Source: Trichobilharzia szidati
Taxonomy: Eukaryota; Platyhelminthes; Trematoda; Strigeidida; Schistosomatidae
DNA: 64,000 nucleotides
Assembly (NCBI GenBank): GCA_944472155.2
Contig: OX235275.1
Location: forward strand, 25,596,865 to 25,660,864
Direction of reading: 5' to 3'
The notes under the pieces are model-generated. The model made no database searches. It was given only the letters and a program-made list of their open reading frames with translations, and was not told where the DNA came from. The translations under genes and the position numbers were made by a program. Below are positions 42,591-53,859 of the stretch, piece by piece (the stretch's first letter is position 1; every line of letters begins with the position of its first letter).

Positions 42591-43405
42591 GTTATATTTC
42601 GGAGTCATCAGCTTGTCGATTTTCCGCATAGCCCGCATAGAAACTGAATGATGGTGTCCACACAGAGACAGAGACTCGAACCAAGTACCAGTTGTTTGAA
42701 ACTATAGATGGGAAAAGCATCCTTTCAAGATAGCCTGAAACCGATTTATTATGAAATATTATTATTGTTCGACAGAATACTCTCTGATTAATGTTCATAT
42801 TTTCCGAGTGTATTCTTTTGATAAGCCTATTTCTGTTGTTAATGTGTAAATATTATTATTATCATTAAACGAAGAATCTGCTAATGGTTTGTTTGACCAT
42901 ATGAATCTTAATAATCGGCTATCTTTCCACCCAGTGAGCAATTCGCTCATGTACATACACCTTTGTTCAATAGTAAAGGAGATTAAATTATTTCACACTT
43001 GAAGAAAAAATAATGATTAATTCAATAAGGCAAAAAGTTAATTTATTCTAACGCGCAAAACTTCAATTGTATTATCATGAGTTATCATTTAGTAGCAGAG
43101 AACTTACTGTTTTTATCTACGTAATTCATTCATCACACAGTCAATTTAGGGTTAATTAATTTTCCTCCTCCCTGTATCACCTCCTCCTTGTTCCCTAATG
43201 TTTCTATATTAGAGACTATCAACCTAATCTATGAATCTTTTGTAGCAAAGGATACTGAATTAGGTATATCACCTTAGTCACCACCGAAACTGCTAATCCG
43301 TTATACCGTTAGTCTGAAATTTAATTTCAACAGTTAATTTTACCGTCAAGTTAAGTGCGTAGCGAAATGGCTTACTCACAATCTAAGTTCACATATAAAC
43401 AGAAA
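42591..43405. other. Unassigned ~800 bp
   Basis: A possible minus SINE-like patch at 42650-42700 (CAGAGACTCGAACCAAGTAC, box-B-like). Otherwise nothing recognised. Confidence 0.3.
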
Positions 43406-43409
43406 GACA

Positions 43410-43590
43410 AAAACTTTATCATTTCTTGATGTTCTGCTAACAAGAAGGCGAGTTGGGAGTGTTAGACGGTTATCTCCTAGAAGAAGTGATGGGTTAGACA
43501 ATACACCGATTTGGCATCGTTTAATCCCTATGAATACAAACGAGGTCTTATTAGTACACTAATATTTTGTTCTAGGAATAAATAAATACA
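43410..43590 (+). mobile_element. Penelope RT thumb fragment, plus
   Basis: Encodes TLSFLDVLLTRRRVGSVRRL, then SFNPYEYKRGLIST-type sequence after a shift (ACCGATTTGGCATCGTTTAA). Matches FLDLNVKRRDDGTVEKS...SYKRGLVRTLY of element K. Short isolated piece. Confidence 0.65.
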
Positions 43591-43737
43591 CTCAGCGATA
43601 AAATAACAAAAACAGAAAACTTATTATGTGCGAACAGATATACAGCAAGCTTTATTAAAGTCTCCGTTATTGGAACAGAAAGAGAGGAATGTGTGGAAAC
43701 GGAGCACAAGAGGCATATATACATATATGTATATATA

Positions 43738-44095
43738 CCCTAACAAACCAACTATAGAAAATTAATCTAGTGCTGACCAGTGACTCAATACAGGACGGGG
43801 GTTTCTAAATTTCTAGTGAGAAGTCGTGACCAGTGAGGTTCATCCAGTGAAGTGTGAGGATAGGTGTCTTACCGATGACATTGTTTGGAGTCGCACTAAA
43901 TCACGAATTGATAGAGGCTAGAAGGGATGGACTGGCCATTGTAACCAGAAAGTCCTGGGTTCGAACCTAGGATAAACTAGGATGAAACAGCTGTCCAGTA
44001 CTCCCTGGTGGGTTTCCAATCCTACTATAAATGATATCAATCCGTGATCAACTCGTAAAAACAAGACTAATCTTTACGAATCAACTATAGAAAAT
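43738..44095 (+). repeat. SINE S2, plus copy bounded by tails
   Basis: Starts with tail CCTAACAAACCAACTATAGA, then head (AGTGCTGACCAGTGACTC), GAAGTCGTGACCAGTGAGGT, box B GGTTCGAACCTAGG, a deletion taking most of the ribozyme 5' part (AACTAGGATGAAACAGCTGT remains), and a second tail AATCTTTACGAATCAACTAT. Confidence 0.7.
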
Positions 44096-44640
44096 ATAAG
44101 TATATCACTTTGCCGTTTAGAGGAGATGAAGACACTGAATTACTGGCTTCGAAACGCCAAAAACTAACAGCTAATACGTTCTGTGTGGCAAAACTGTGTC
44201 TAAAATGCGTGACTCATTGAATAATTTCAACTCATGTGAAGGATAAGCTACCAAGACTGACCATGTTCATGTGGAGACACTAGAAAAACTCGGCAAGCCG
44301 ACAATTACCTTCTTGAGCATTGTACAATGTGGTTAGGTTTAGTAATCCTACAGTCAATCGAAAGTTCCATACCTGCAAACTTAGTGGATAAGGCGCACAA
44401 GACTGATGGAAATTCAGATTTTGGTATTCTATGAAGTAAGCCACCTCAACTGCCTAGGTCAATATTTCTTTGGTGGTTAAGCACAGCGAATTTCTCACCG
44501 CAACGTCTCCCTTCAGAAAGAGTCTGTTCAATCCATCTTCCTCCTTTGGATTTCGCCGTGTAGCTGGAATAGTTATCTCTCATGATGATACCGAATAATT
44601 GTAAACATTATGTAAATAATTTATTTTATCCAATTATTGG
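44096..44640. other. Unassigned 545 bp
   Basis: No feature recognised. Confidence 0.3.
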
Positions 44641-44641
44641 T

Positions 44642-44855
44642 TTGTAGGGATTTGGTTGATTGGTTACAGGATTTCATCATGAGCTGACATTGGTTAGAGA
44701 ACCATTGGCAAACGAGCTGGGAGTACTGGACAGCTGTTTCGTCAGCCTAGTTCGAGACTCTTCATCAGTACTCTCCCACCAGAGTTCGAAACCAGGACCT
44801 CCTGGTTACAAGGCGAGATAGCTCGTAGACCAATAAGTCACTGGGACCTCAGAAG
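44642..44855 (-). repeat. SINE S1, minus copy
   Basis: Tail TTGGTTACAGGATTTCATCA, ribozyme region 44723-44778 (stem I GTACTG/CAGTAC perfect; core begins A instead of C; TG inserted before ACGAAACAG), box B near 44782-44792, head cut at about 44855. Confidence 0.7.
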
Positions 44856-45350
44856 AAAGGATTTGTAACCCATATACATATTCATAATTTTACAGTGGTA
44901 ATCTGTCCGAAAATGATTTACCGACTACGGCATTACCGTGTGCTGCTCATTATTCTTGTTTACTTTGTAAAATTATTCCTCCTTATGAAATAGAATGAGG
45001 CAACAACAAAAGCGATGTGTGCAGAATAAGCTGGTACCATTATCATCATCAGCTGCGTAGAGTCTAATGAAATGAATTATGTTCGTATCGGGAACAATTT
45101 TAATATACTCGCAAATGTTACATTATGTCAGTTGACATAATAATGCAAAACCTTAAAAGACGGTGCTGAGGAAATTACGGTTACCTCGATAAATTCGCTA
45201 ACATGTCAGGGAGACGTAACGGTTCAAATGCTAAACAAATCACAGTGGAATAAAAGCCGTTCTTCATCCTTTTTGATTTTATAGGTGGTGGTATTGGAGG
45301 AATAGTCAATAGAAGATTGAATATCTCACTAGCCAGAAGCTGTCAAGTGG
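44856..45350. other. Unassigned, with a Penelope-end-like string
   Basis: 44985-45056 (GAAATAGAATGAGGCAACAA, AAGCGATGTGTGCAGAATAA, GCTGGTACCATTATCATCAT) resembles the hammerhead-like ends at 19808-19868 and 24613-24668 in patches. Confidence 0.3.
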
Positions 45351-45593
45351 CTAATTCGGTTTTCGTTCAGGGGACAGCATGATTTTCGGTGGAATCAGAA
45401 TGTCTACAGATACTGCGTTCGTGTTAACTCTAACACTGTACGGATGCATCAATATATCTGCTCTAGCAGTTGTATTGTGCACACACCGCGGAGACTGTTG
45501 ATTGACATATTGCGCCATTACTAATCTGATGTGGAACCTGAATGGGGAACGGTGACTTCGAAATAGGACCGAGGATGATACTGAAGATATCAT
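45351..45593 (-). CDS. Unknown minus-strand ORF, 80 codons
   Basis: Starts at ATG (45593): MISSVSSSVLFRSHRSPFR, HIRLVMAQYVNQQSPRCVHN, TTARADILMHPYSVRVNTNA, VSVDILIPPKIMLSPERKPN. Composition is more protein-like than surrounding frames and it overlaps no repeat I can name. No domain recognised, no signal peptide or membrane segment. Could be an exon, an element fragment or chance. Confidence 0.25.
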   Translation of the reverse strand: MISSVSSSVLFRSHRSPFRFHIRLVMAQYVNQQSPRCVHNTTARADILMHPYSVRVNTNAVSVDILIPPKIMLSPERKPN

Positions 45594-45599
45594 GGGTGG

Positions 45600-46150
45600 A
45601 TGAGATTTCAGGTTGTGGCAATCGTGTCGTCAGATTAAGGGGACCGCAGAAAACTCATGAGATTGCTCATGTTTGAAATCAACTATAAAGATCAGTTTTA
45701 CTTTTTTATGGTCTAAATGCAAGAAAAAAACCCCGTTTTCTTCTGTATGGCTGAGAAAACTCCGTTGAGACACGAGCTCTCATGGAATTTTCCAGAATCA
45801 GGAGAATGACAACAATTTTCCAATATTTCAGCCGTTCTTTGAAGCATTAACAACATCAAGATTAAGATTTACCTTTAATAGTGGCGTCAGAAAGCTTTGC
45901 AAGCAGTGCACGTTTCCTAATATAATAAAACAAGTACTATAAGATAGAATTATTTACCAAAGTTCAACTGTTAAAGTGAACGTAGAATCAAGGACAATAT
46001 TCCCAACGAGGTAGGATCAAAAGCTGTGTCTACAAAACTCACACACCAAGGCGTCCCACAGAAACTCCCAATTAGGAATTACCATTCGTTCTAGCGGCAA
46101 AGGATACCTCGTAACACTCTCAAACAACTAGATACCTATCGGGCGAAAGT
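45600..46150. other. Unassigned ~550 bp
   Basis: Shares a patch (CCCAACGAGGTAGGATCAAA, ACTCACACACCA) with 40980-41040. Nothing else recognised. Confidence 0.3.
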
Positions 46151-46159
46151 TTTACACAA

Positions 46160-47880
46160 ATTAAGACAGTGAAGGCTGACAATGGAAAGTCATCAAAGAA
46201 GTGGAGCAAAGGAAACACTGAGCCGAACACTTTAAAAGACTCCTACATCGACCATCACCTACAACGCGCCCAACAATACCAACGACGGAGACAGAGCTAC
46301 CAGTTAACATCAACCTGCTGATGAAATCAGAGGTCCTGAAGGCAATCAAGATGCTACACACTGGAAAAGCAGCAGGACTAGATGGAATACCAACAGAAGC
46401 ATTGAAAATGGACTCAGAGACAACAACAGACCTGATGACGCAGCTACAGAAGAAGGTGTGGAAAGATGGCAAGGTACTCAAGGATTGAAAAAAAGGATAC
46501 TTATTCAAACTACCAAAGAAAGGAGACTTAAGTCAATGCAAGAACTGGCACGGAATCATGCTTCTGTCCATACCGAGCAAAATACTAAGCCGAATCATCC
46601 TGGAGAGAATCAAACATGCCTTCCATGAAAAACTTCGAGCGGAACAGGCTGGATTCAAGAGAAACAGGTCATGTATTGATCAGATTGCCACATTAAGGAT
46701 CATCATTGAACAAAGCTTGGAATGACAGTCACCTGCCTATCTCAACTTCATCGACTTTAAAAAGGCCTTCGACAGCGCGGTGTCGATCGAGAGGTGATTT
46801 GGCAACCACTACGCTATTATGGGGTGCCACCGACAATTATACATCTCATCCAACAGCTGTACGACAATGCTGCATGCGAAGTAATCCACAACGGGAAACT
46901 TACGGAATCCTTCGAAGTGAGGACAGGAGTAAGACAAGCTGGCTGCCTACTATCGCCAATGATTTTCCTGATTGCGGTAGACTGGATAATGCGACAAACA
47001 GCGGTTATTGAGGAAACAGGCATAAATTGGACTCAAATAAAAACTTGGAGAGTCTGAACTTCGCCAATGATATATGTGTGATTTCCCACAAACTGGAAGA
47101 TATGCAAGCGAAAAGCAACAAGTTGGCGATAGAAGAAGCATCAAAGATAGGACTTCTGGAAAACATAGATAAAACAGAGGTGATGAAGATTCCTGGACAA
47201 GAACAACAACAACAGACAACGATCAGCATAAATGGGAGGAACCTGAAAGAAACAACCTCCTTTACCTACCTGGGAAGCATCGTCTCAACTACAGGTGAAC
47301 GGAACTGATGAGGATATCAAAGAAAGAATCGGAAAAGCAAGACAAGCTTTCACTACTCTCAAGTCAACAGCACTCAGCATGAAAAATAAGATCCGGATTT
47401 TCAACTCCAATGTGAAGTCAGTCAGTGCTACTTTACGGATCAGAGACTTGCACTGCGCGTCATAAAGAGCATCTCAAACAAACCACAGACCTTTATTAAC
47501 AGTTGTCTTCGCTCAGTAGTCGAAATCAGATGGCCAGAAAAGATCAGCAACAGAGATCTCTGGGAGCGAACCAACACAGCAGGAACCGATTGTGAAACAA
47601 ATAGGCAGGAAGAAATGGAGATGGATTGGCTGGCCATACTCTGAGGAAACCATCAAGTGACATCACTAGACAAGCCATTGCTCTAGTGGAACCCGAAAGG
47701 GAAGCGGCGAGTTGATCGTCAGTGCAAGGGTGATTTGGAGGAGGTCATGTGAAGAGGAGATGAAAACATGTGGGCAGACTTGGAGCCAGGTGAAGACTCT
47801 AGCAGAGAACCGAACGCAATGGAGACGCACGGCTGAATCCCTATGTTCCTCTAGAAATTAAAAGAAACAATAATAATAGT
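46160..47880 (+). mobile_element. RTE-type LINE: longest RT remnant, with 3' end
   Basis: Plus strand, frames shifting: LLMKSEVLKAIKMLHTGKAA and GLDGIPTEALKMDSE (RT0-1), QCKNWHGIMLLSIPSKILSR, EKLRAEQAGFKRNRSCIDQI, ATLRIIIEQSLE, LNFIDFKKAFDSA (motif A, 46740-46780), RYYGVPPTIIHLIQQLYDNA, FEVRTGVRQAGCLLSPMIFL, NLESLNFANDICVIS (palm box reads FAND instead of FADD, 47045-47088), KTEVMKIPGQ, TSFTYLGSIVSTTGE, DIKERIGKARQAFTTL, and the tail to ESLCSSRN*KKQ with (AAT)n at 47868-47888. Frameshifts, stops and an altered catalytic box make it non-functional. The endonuclease is absent. Confidence 0.88.
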
Positions 47881-48119
47881 AATAATAATTCGTTCTAGCG
47901 AACTCATCCCAGTAAATAAGACATCGTCAGGATACACACAACCACAATGAGAAGTATTATAATTGAAGATTAAACAAGGAAAAATGCAAATATTGAAGGT
48001 CAAAATCAATGTGTGACATACAAATGTGAAATTAGTGATACAACATCTGGCGGAAAAGCATATAATAATTACAAGTTTAGTTGAAATGTCCAAATAAGCG
48101 TTAATACTATACATAGATT

Positions 48120-48630
48120 GTCCAGGGGGGATTTCCTAAGCAGTTTTTTCATTACATTGGCCATACACTCCTGTCATGGATCTATCCATTACACCTGGAG
48201 TGCAGAACTTACGGTAGTATGCCTATACAACCCCAGCCTGGTCTATAGCTCTTCAGCTGCCTCAATAAGGCAGTGTATGCAGCTTCATGCAGAGATATTA
48301 TAGAACGAGAAAAAGGCAGGTCTACATTGCAATCTGTTTTGTATAGTCTTATGTAGCATACCCCATGATTTCACATAAGCTGTTATTCCGGCTTCGGTCA
48401 AGCCTGTTGTTCCCCATTTGAGTTAAACTGGAGAGTCTAGCTATATATTGTGATGTCACTTAATGCTCTTCGCGGGGTATATCCCATCCATCGGTATTTT
48501 CCTTGGCATATTTATTGGACAACAGTGTTGTCGACTATTTCGTAGCACTGACAGAGCTCCTTGCTGCCAATCCTCTGTGAATATTTCCTATTCAGTGTGT
48601 AGCCGGTGAAGGCAGCTGTACATAATCTAA
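48120..48630 (-). mobile_element. RTE-type LINE tail, minus, decayed
   Basis: The best-matching part is minus 48560-48440 (LLSNKYAKENTDGWDIP, then a SDITI-like string), parallel to the QIGRKKWRWIGW...SSDIT region. The rest down to 48120 is only loosely similar. Confidence 0.4.
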
Positions 48631-48770
48631 CGGCATGTAACTGATAAAAATTAAAGGTGGTTGATCAGCTGACACGTCAACCTGAGAACGAGAACTTCAG
48701 TCCAATCAATCGACAGGAAAATCTAAAACCGGATTGAGTAATTAATATCACCCGTTGCACAAGAGGTGGC
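48631..48770. other. Short unassigned gap
   Basis: Nothing recognised. Confidence 0.25.
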
Positions 48771-48771
48771 T

Positions 48772-48925
48772 TTTGTGGCCCAAGTGGTCTAGTGGATAAC
48801 GCTTTAGCGTTTGAAACTATGGGCACTGGGTTCAAGCCTCTGTAGTAACATCATCACTCAGAGATGACGAGTCCCAAAAAGGACGAAATGCGCATCCTGG
48901 ATTTCAGTCCATCCTAGTTATCATC
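48772..48925 (+). repeat. SM-alpha-like SINE
   Basis: tRNA-like head (GGCCCAAGTGGTCTAGTGGA, TAACGCTTTAGCGTTTGAAA, box B GGGTTCAAGCC), then ATCATCACTCAGAGATGACG and a hammerhead-type motif, then CATCCTGGATTTCAGTCCAT. Head, ribozyme and order fit the schistosome SM-alpha SINE as I know it. Only one copy in the window. Confidence 0.7.
48858..48902 (+). ncRNA. SM-alpha-type hammerhead, core mutated
   Basis: TGACGA (48865-48870) lacks the leading C of CTGANGA (A at 48864). Stem II GTCC (48871-48874) with GGAC (48881-48884), GAAA (48885-48888), stem III A-T-G/C-A-T and cleavage-site C at 48896, then CTGGAT of stem I. The missing core C, which pairs with a core G in the active fold, predicts little or no activity. 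Confidence 0.65.
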
Positions 48926-49255
48926 AACCAATTAATAAATCTACAATTATTCACAAGTATTTTGAGTATCATCGTTAGTACACACCCACCACCGGGGTTC
49001 GAAGCCAGGACCTTCCGGTTGCAAAGTGAGCTCGTATGCCATTCAGCCAATGCCAGCAACCGATTCAATGGCCAGTCCATCAATTCTAACTTCCACCAAT
49101 TCGTGATTGATTGAGTGACCCCAAACAGTGTCATCAGTGGGACATCCATTCTCATGCGGGATTGGATGTACCTCACTTGTCACGGCTTCTCATTAGAACT
49201 CCAGGAAACTCCATCCTGTAGCAAGTCACTATGGAGCATCATATTAATTTTCTAT
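48926..49255 (-). repeat. SINE S2, minus arm of a pair
   Basis: Ribozyme mostly lost (ATCATCGTTAGTACACACCC remains), box B near 48996-49006, body to head (CACTATGGAGCATCAT). Confidence 0.65.
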
Positions 49256-49575
49256 AGTTGGTTTGTAAGGATTAGATTTGTTTTTACGAGATGATCACTC
49301 GGATTTGTAGAAGTTGTAAATCATGGGCTGGCCAGTACTGAATCAGGTCCCAATGTCTCAATGGTATACGAAAATTGCCTTGTAAATGGAAAGTCCTGGG
49401 TTCGAACCCCGGTGCAGTGGGTGCGTACTGCGGATGATTCCCAAACTAGGCTGATGAAACAGCTGTCCAGTACTCCGGTGCTGGTTTTCAATGGTTCTCT
49501 AACTGATATCAATCTGTTATCAGCGCACAAAAGCATAACTAATCCTTACAAACCAACTGAAGAAAATTAAATATT
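49238..49575 (+). repeat. SINE S2, plus arm of a pair, preceded by an inverted tail
   Basis: A minus-orientation tail (AATTTTCTATAGTTGGTTTG, 49246-49265, to TTTTTACGAG) separates the two arms. The plus copy has box B GGTTCGAACCCC at 49400-49411, a ribozyme region 49425-49475 (stem I GTACTG/CAGTAC kept; core CGGATGA; TG-rich insertion before GAAACAG) and a plus tail to 49568. Confidence 0.65.
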
Positions 49576-49744
49576 TTTTTTCTCTGTCTTTGCAGGCAGC
49601 CATAAAATAAAAATATATCTGTGATATAAGAATGATTCTTTAGTGGCATCAAAATTGAGATAAATCAAAATCACGTGACAGCGGAATTCAGGCGCAATGT
49701 TGGAATACGATTTTATATCGTACAAGTAAATTTGATATAGAACA

Positions 49745-50690
49745 CATTGAGGGATACAATATATTATTAACTGGGTGACGTTTAAAGATTAATATATTAC
49801 CTACAATTTATCATTTTATTCACATAACTTCGTTTTTCCCTCCCACACCCTTGTCGTTTATTGTAGTTTTCCATATATCTGGTATCGGCATTGTCAATTA
49901 TTCAGATTACAGAGATCTGGCCTTATCGCTAGCTTCAGAAGACTAAGGTGAATACGTAGAATACTATGCAGAACAACAGAAAAACAGTCAGCCAGTACGA
50001 TTATTTATTAGTCAAGCGACGACGAAATAGATTTATAGTGGTTAAACAATGACAGAGTCTGTAAATAAACGTAAGAACAATACACAACAATAATTCTGAT
50101 CATATTTTTTCAATCTTTTGTGAACCAGTACACTATTGATCAGTGACAGGCTTCTTGTTACCTGCCTATGGTGATCAGTTCGAATAAACGCTAACCAACA
50201 TTGACTGGCGTTATGTCATTTCAACTGCATGTGTTTGGTGTTGGTACAGTGATTAACCTATTATTATTTTTATTGTTTCATTTAGTTCCTAGAGGACCAT
50301 AGATCTTCAGATTGACTTCACATTGAAATTGAAATTCCAGATCTTATTTTTCATGCTGAGTGCTGAGTGTTGATCTCCGCATAGACTTGAAAGTAATGAA
50401 AGCTTGCCTTGCTTTCCCGATCCTCGCTGCTTTGATATCCTCAACAGTTCCGTTCGCCTGTATTTGAAAAGATGCTTCCCAGGTGGGTGATTAACCTATC
50501 TCCCTGTCTAATTTTATTACTTTCCAATGTTTTTACCCAATCTCACTGTAATGTGTGACTACATACAAGTGAATGCATTGATATGGCCAAACGGTTTTCT
50601 AGGTTATTTAATTTATCAGAGCCCATCATTTAAGCTCTGGCTAACAACCGTCACTCAGAATTTATTCCAAAAAAGTGTATGAAGACCCAT
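49745..50690 (-). repeat. Penelope F-type terminal repeat interrupted by an RTE tail
   Basis: 49745-49920 (CCATATATCTGGTATCGGCA, TTGTCGTTTATTG) and 50500-50645 (ACCTATCTCCCTGTCTAATT, TTACTTTCCAATGTTTTTAC, GGTTTTCTAGGTTATTTAAT) follow the order of the repeat at 58370-58770. Between them is an unassigned part and a minus RTE fragment (50255-50490). Confidence 0.55.
50255..50490 (-). mobile_element. RTE-type LINE fragment with internal deletion
   Basis: 50257-50305 matches the RTE 3' end (ATTGTTTCATTTAGTTCCTA), then jumps to the post-palm segment (GACTTCACATTGAAATTGAA; minus: LGSIFSNTGER, IGKARQAFITF, KNKIWNFNFN). The C-terminal ~130 codons are missing. Confidence 0.7.
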
Positions 50691-50869
50691 AGCAAAAATA
50701 GGAATGGTAATACAAATAATAATAATAAGCTCGATGGTGTATTTGCGAAGCTTTCATTGCCCTACTAGACAATATCTTCAGCGCGTGCTTCCATTAAAAG
50801 TTCACACTTCTAATGAAAGCTTCGGAAATAAACCAACCAGCTCAAAGAACACAACTACATCAGAATTTA

Positions 50870-51330
50870 AAACTGCTACAGTGCTACAGTGTGTGTTACG
50901 TATGCCTAGTCATCGCCTTCCTCGACGGCAGTGTTAGCTGACATAGGGTCAGGCTGGAAAAGAGCTAGAGGCGGTCAAACCAAAACATGGTACCAGTCAA
51001 TGAAATCCACAAAAGTTAGTCTAAGCCACGTAGGAAGATGTAGAATTCCTGGTTGGGGTCCTCGGGACGGTAAAACCAATGGTTGGAAACAATCGGTGAC
51101 ATGGGTCAAAATCTTTCTCAGTGGCGCAGATGCATCCGCTCCTTGTGACTTATGATTTCCAATGAAACTGTTTTGTTCTTCTTTATTACTATACCTTTGT
51201 CTCACACGTCTGTTTACTGTCTCTAATATGCATTTCTCCTACTTTCTTCTCTTGCTTTGTGTGCTACATGGAGTGTGGTGACTTGAACTGTCGAACATAT
51301 TTGCAAAGTTCTCTGTCGAAAACAGACAGA
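50870..51330 (+). mobile_element. LINE C-terminus of another type
   Basis: Plus strand: VLRMPSHRLPRRQC, GSGWKRARGGQTKTWYQSMK, STKVSLSHVGRCRIPGWGPR, DGKTNGWKQSVTW, then VAQMHPLL. From memory this resembles the C-terminal region following the RT in an abundant schistosome LINE. A (CAGA)n run (51324-51338) closes the 3' UTR-like part. One to two frameshifts. Confidence 0.65.
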
Positions 51331-51344
51331 CAGACAGTGTAAAA

Positions 51345-52955
51345 ATGAACATGAGTAACCTTACGTAGAATTCTTAATACGAATGGAATTAGAATGACAC
51401 TGAACGCAGTTGGAATGACTCAAAACACATACCGAATATATGGAAAACTGCAATTATCAACAAGAAGAGTAGAGAGAGGAAATAAAAGTATGAAGCAAAT
51501 TATGGAGCCGTATGGACTTCGTGGTGATGAAGAAGTCAACTCGAAGAGAGGTTCATCGCGAGATTTCATGATTCTATGCTCGCCTTTCATTAATCAAACA
51601 TTAGTAAGTACTCATGAAGCCTGTTGCATTGAGGGGACTAAAATTGAAACTAAGTCTACTGCAAAATACCTCGGTCTAGTTCCACCTTCCGACCTTACTT
51701 GAACATCTCATATCCTAATGATTTCTAAGAGAGTGTTCTGTCTAACCTACTACATTAGGAACTTAGACAATCTATAATCACCCCACTTCTACTTTCACAA
51801 TCTGTCAACAATTGTATCCTACCTATTCTAATTTACTGCACCCCGTTAGTCTTTCCTGGGCTATTGAGAAAGGACTAGACAATCCTAAGAAGGATGTTGA
51901 AAGTAGTTAGTAGGACTAGTGGTGTAAAACTCAGTCAGCTTGTCACTACATTAGTTGAAAGGCATCTGAATACATGCGAAAAATGGTCTAAAACCATATT
52001 CTCCGGCTCCCAACAACCTTTCTATTTCCAACTCTCTCCTTGTATCTCATCAAGTGGAACCAGAAATCAGTATAAAACAATCTATGCTCGTACAACCAAG
52101 TACAGGAACTCAACGATACCATATTTGGACCGTGTTCTAAGTGACAGAGACAATGTTAAGCGCGAAACCTATGACTTACTTTGTTGTTAATCACATAATT
52201 TTAGGCTCTTTTATTTCTCTCCTATTTTGCATTCTCTAGTGGACTGCTTCTTAAACATACTTAGCTACCTAAATTACTAACATGGCTTACTTTTTGTGCT
52301 TTACTCTGTTCGTTCTTTTGTGTATCTACTGGTTCCGACTATATTAGCACTATGAGTATTACTGAATTGTCCTGTCATTAACCACCATGTAATTATTAGT
52401 TTTTGTGGTTGTTGTTTTTTGTTTTTTTCGGCAATATTAACTGACAATGTTGGTTGTGAACGCCATAGTCAACACCTTAAAAAAATTTTGTATTATGCAG
52501 GATTACTCACACTACCACTACAAACACTGCATTAGACCTGACAACAACAAAAAACAAAACAACAACCCTGAAATGTTATTTTATGATTGTTTAGTGTTGT
52601 TTCTACTTAAATTAACTGATCATCTTGACGATAAACATTCTTAAATATCATTTCATAACTTCTCGTATGACTACAGCTTTACTGTCATCATGCATAATCA
52701 TATCATAGCTTCCACTACCCAATACTGAAATATTATTATATGTTGTTTCTTTTCCTTTTTACTTCTTGGTATTTTCTTCGCATTTTTTAAACATTATTTT
52801 CGCGTTTGATTTTTTGTTCTCTTTATATTTATTTTTTGAGACACTCCTTTAAATGTTTGACAAATTCGATACAAATACTGTAGATATGTGCTGAAAAATC
52901 CACATTGTACCACTAGTGCTGTTTCTGGAATAAAGCAAACTATTATTATTACTAG
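51345..52955 (+). mobile_element. CR1/jockey-type LINE, RT end and 3' UTR
   Basis: Degraded RT palm-distal region: EGTKIETKSTAKYLGLVPPS (51640-51695), then TSHILMISKRVFCLTYYIRN, TILRRMLKVVSRTSGVKLSQ, VERHLNTCEKWSKTIFSGSQ, IYARTTKYRNSTIPYLDRVL, DNVKRETYDLLCC with a stop at 52188. A ~760-bp T-rich 3' UTR follows and ends with AATAAAGCAAACTATTATTA at 52930-52949. Its distal part is repeated antisense at 63385-64000. Confidence 0.8.
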
Positions 52956-53282
52956 TAGTAGTAATAATCGACGAGATTTTGAAGGTTCCAGTCACGACAT
53001 CCAATTTATTTAGCTTCCCTATTATATATGAAAAAGTAAGTCTACTTGAAATCAAATTATCTTTAGCTGAATAAAGCTTAGTTTTTCATTATAGTTTCGT
53101 GGCAAAGTTAAACTTTAAGCACCAGTAAGTACTAACGGAAAAATGACTTTGAAGGCACCAATAAAATATTAAAGACGATTTTTGTGTAAGAAATGCATTT
53201 ATTCATGACAATAATAAAGAGTTAAGATGCATCAAAACTGGAAAGCTTTCCCTGACGTCTGAAAAATGTACCTCTCCATATT
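52956..53282. other. Unassigned
   Basis: Short TAG/TAA runs at the LINE end (52950-52968), then no recognised feature. Confidence 0.3.
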
Positions 53283-53425
53283 CGAAACTTGAGTTTCGAA
53301 GTTGTGCAATTTTAACTGATATGATTATGAAAAATAATGAATTGTGTTCGAAACTGTGTCATCCAGTAAATAATACTGTTTCATTGTGTGATACATCTGA
53401 TAAACAAACTAATAAGGAATTACTT
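53283..53425 (+). repeat. Upstream direct terminal repeat of Penelope copy E
   Basis: GAAACTTGAGTTTCGAAGTT, GATATGATTATGAAAAATAA, TCATCCAGTAAATAATACTG, CACTGTGTGATA-type end. Same orientation as 54643-54776. Confidence 0.75.
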
Positions 53426-53529
53426 ACTACCACAGTGCTCAAGTTTTACACATATATTAATAGTACCACTTAGTTTTTGGATTGGAGAATGAACAGAGTA
53501 ATTAACCACATTCTGTTCATGTAATTATC

Positions 53530-53705
53530 TGAGTCTTCTAACCCTAAAAGTAACCCTAATCTTTTCTTAACCTAACTCAATGTGAAAATATCCTCAAATA
53601 AACCCCAGATGTAACTCGAATGTCGTCCTCATTAGGTCAACCTAACTCTAACCTGTCCTTAGTCCTAACCCTGACTTCATCTTTCCCAAACCTAACCTGA
53701 AACAT
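53530..53705. repeat. Degenerate telomere-like (CCTAA) tract
   Basis: Scattered AACCCTAA, TAACCCTAATC, AACCTAACTC, TAACCCTGAC and AACCTAACCTG units. Looks like a decayed interstitial TTAGGG-type tract. No long perfect array. Confidence 0.5.
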
Positions 53706-53859
53706 GCTAGATATCCCATTTTTATAAAATAACACTTCACTAGGCACATTTCATTCATGATTACGATATTATTTGCTCAGTGATCGTTCCAAGGTCATTG
53801 GTGCGGTCGCAGTCCACTGATGTTGAGTGGTACTTACTTGTGCCATATGTTTAAATGAC

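Noticed and set aside
47045..47088. FAND box in RTE as a functional variant
   Set aside because: The copy has many frameshifts and stops; the change is best read as decay.
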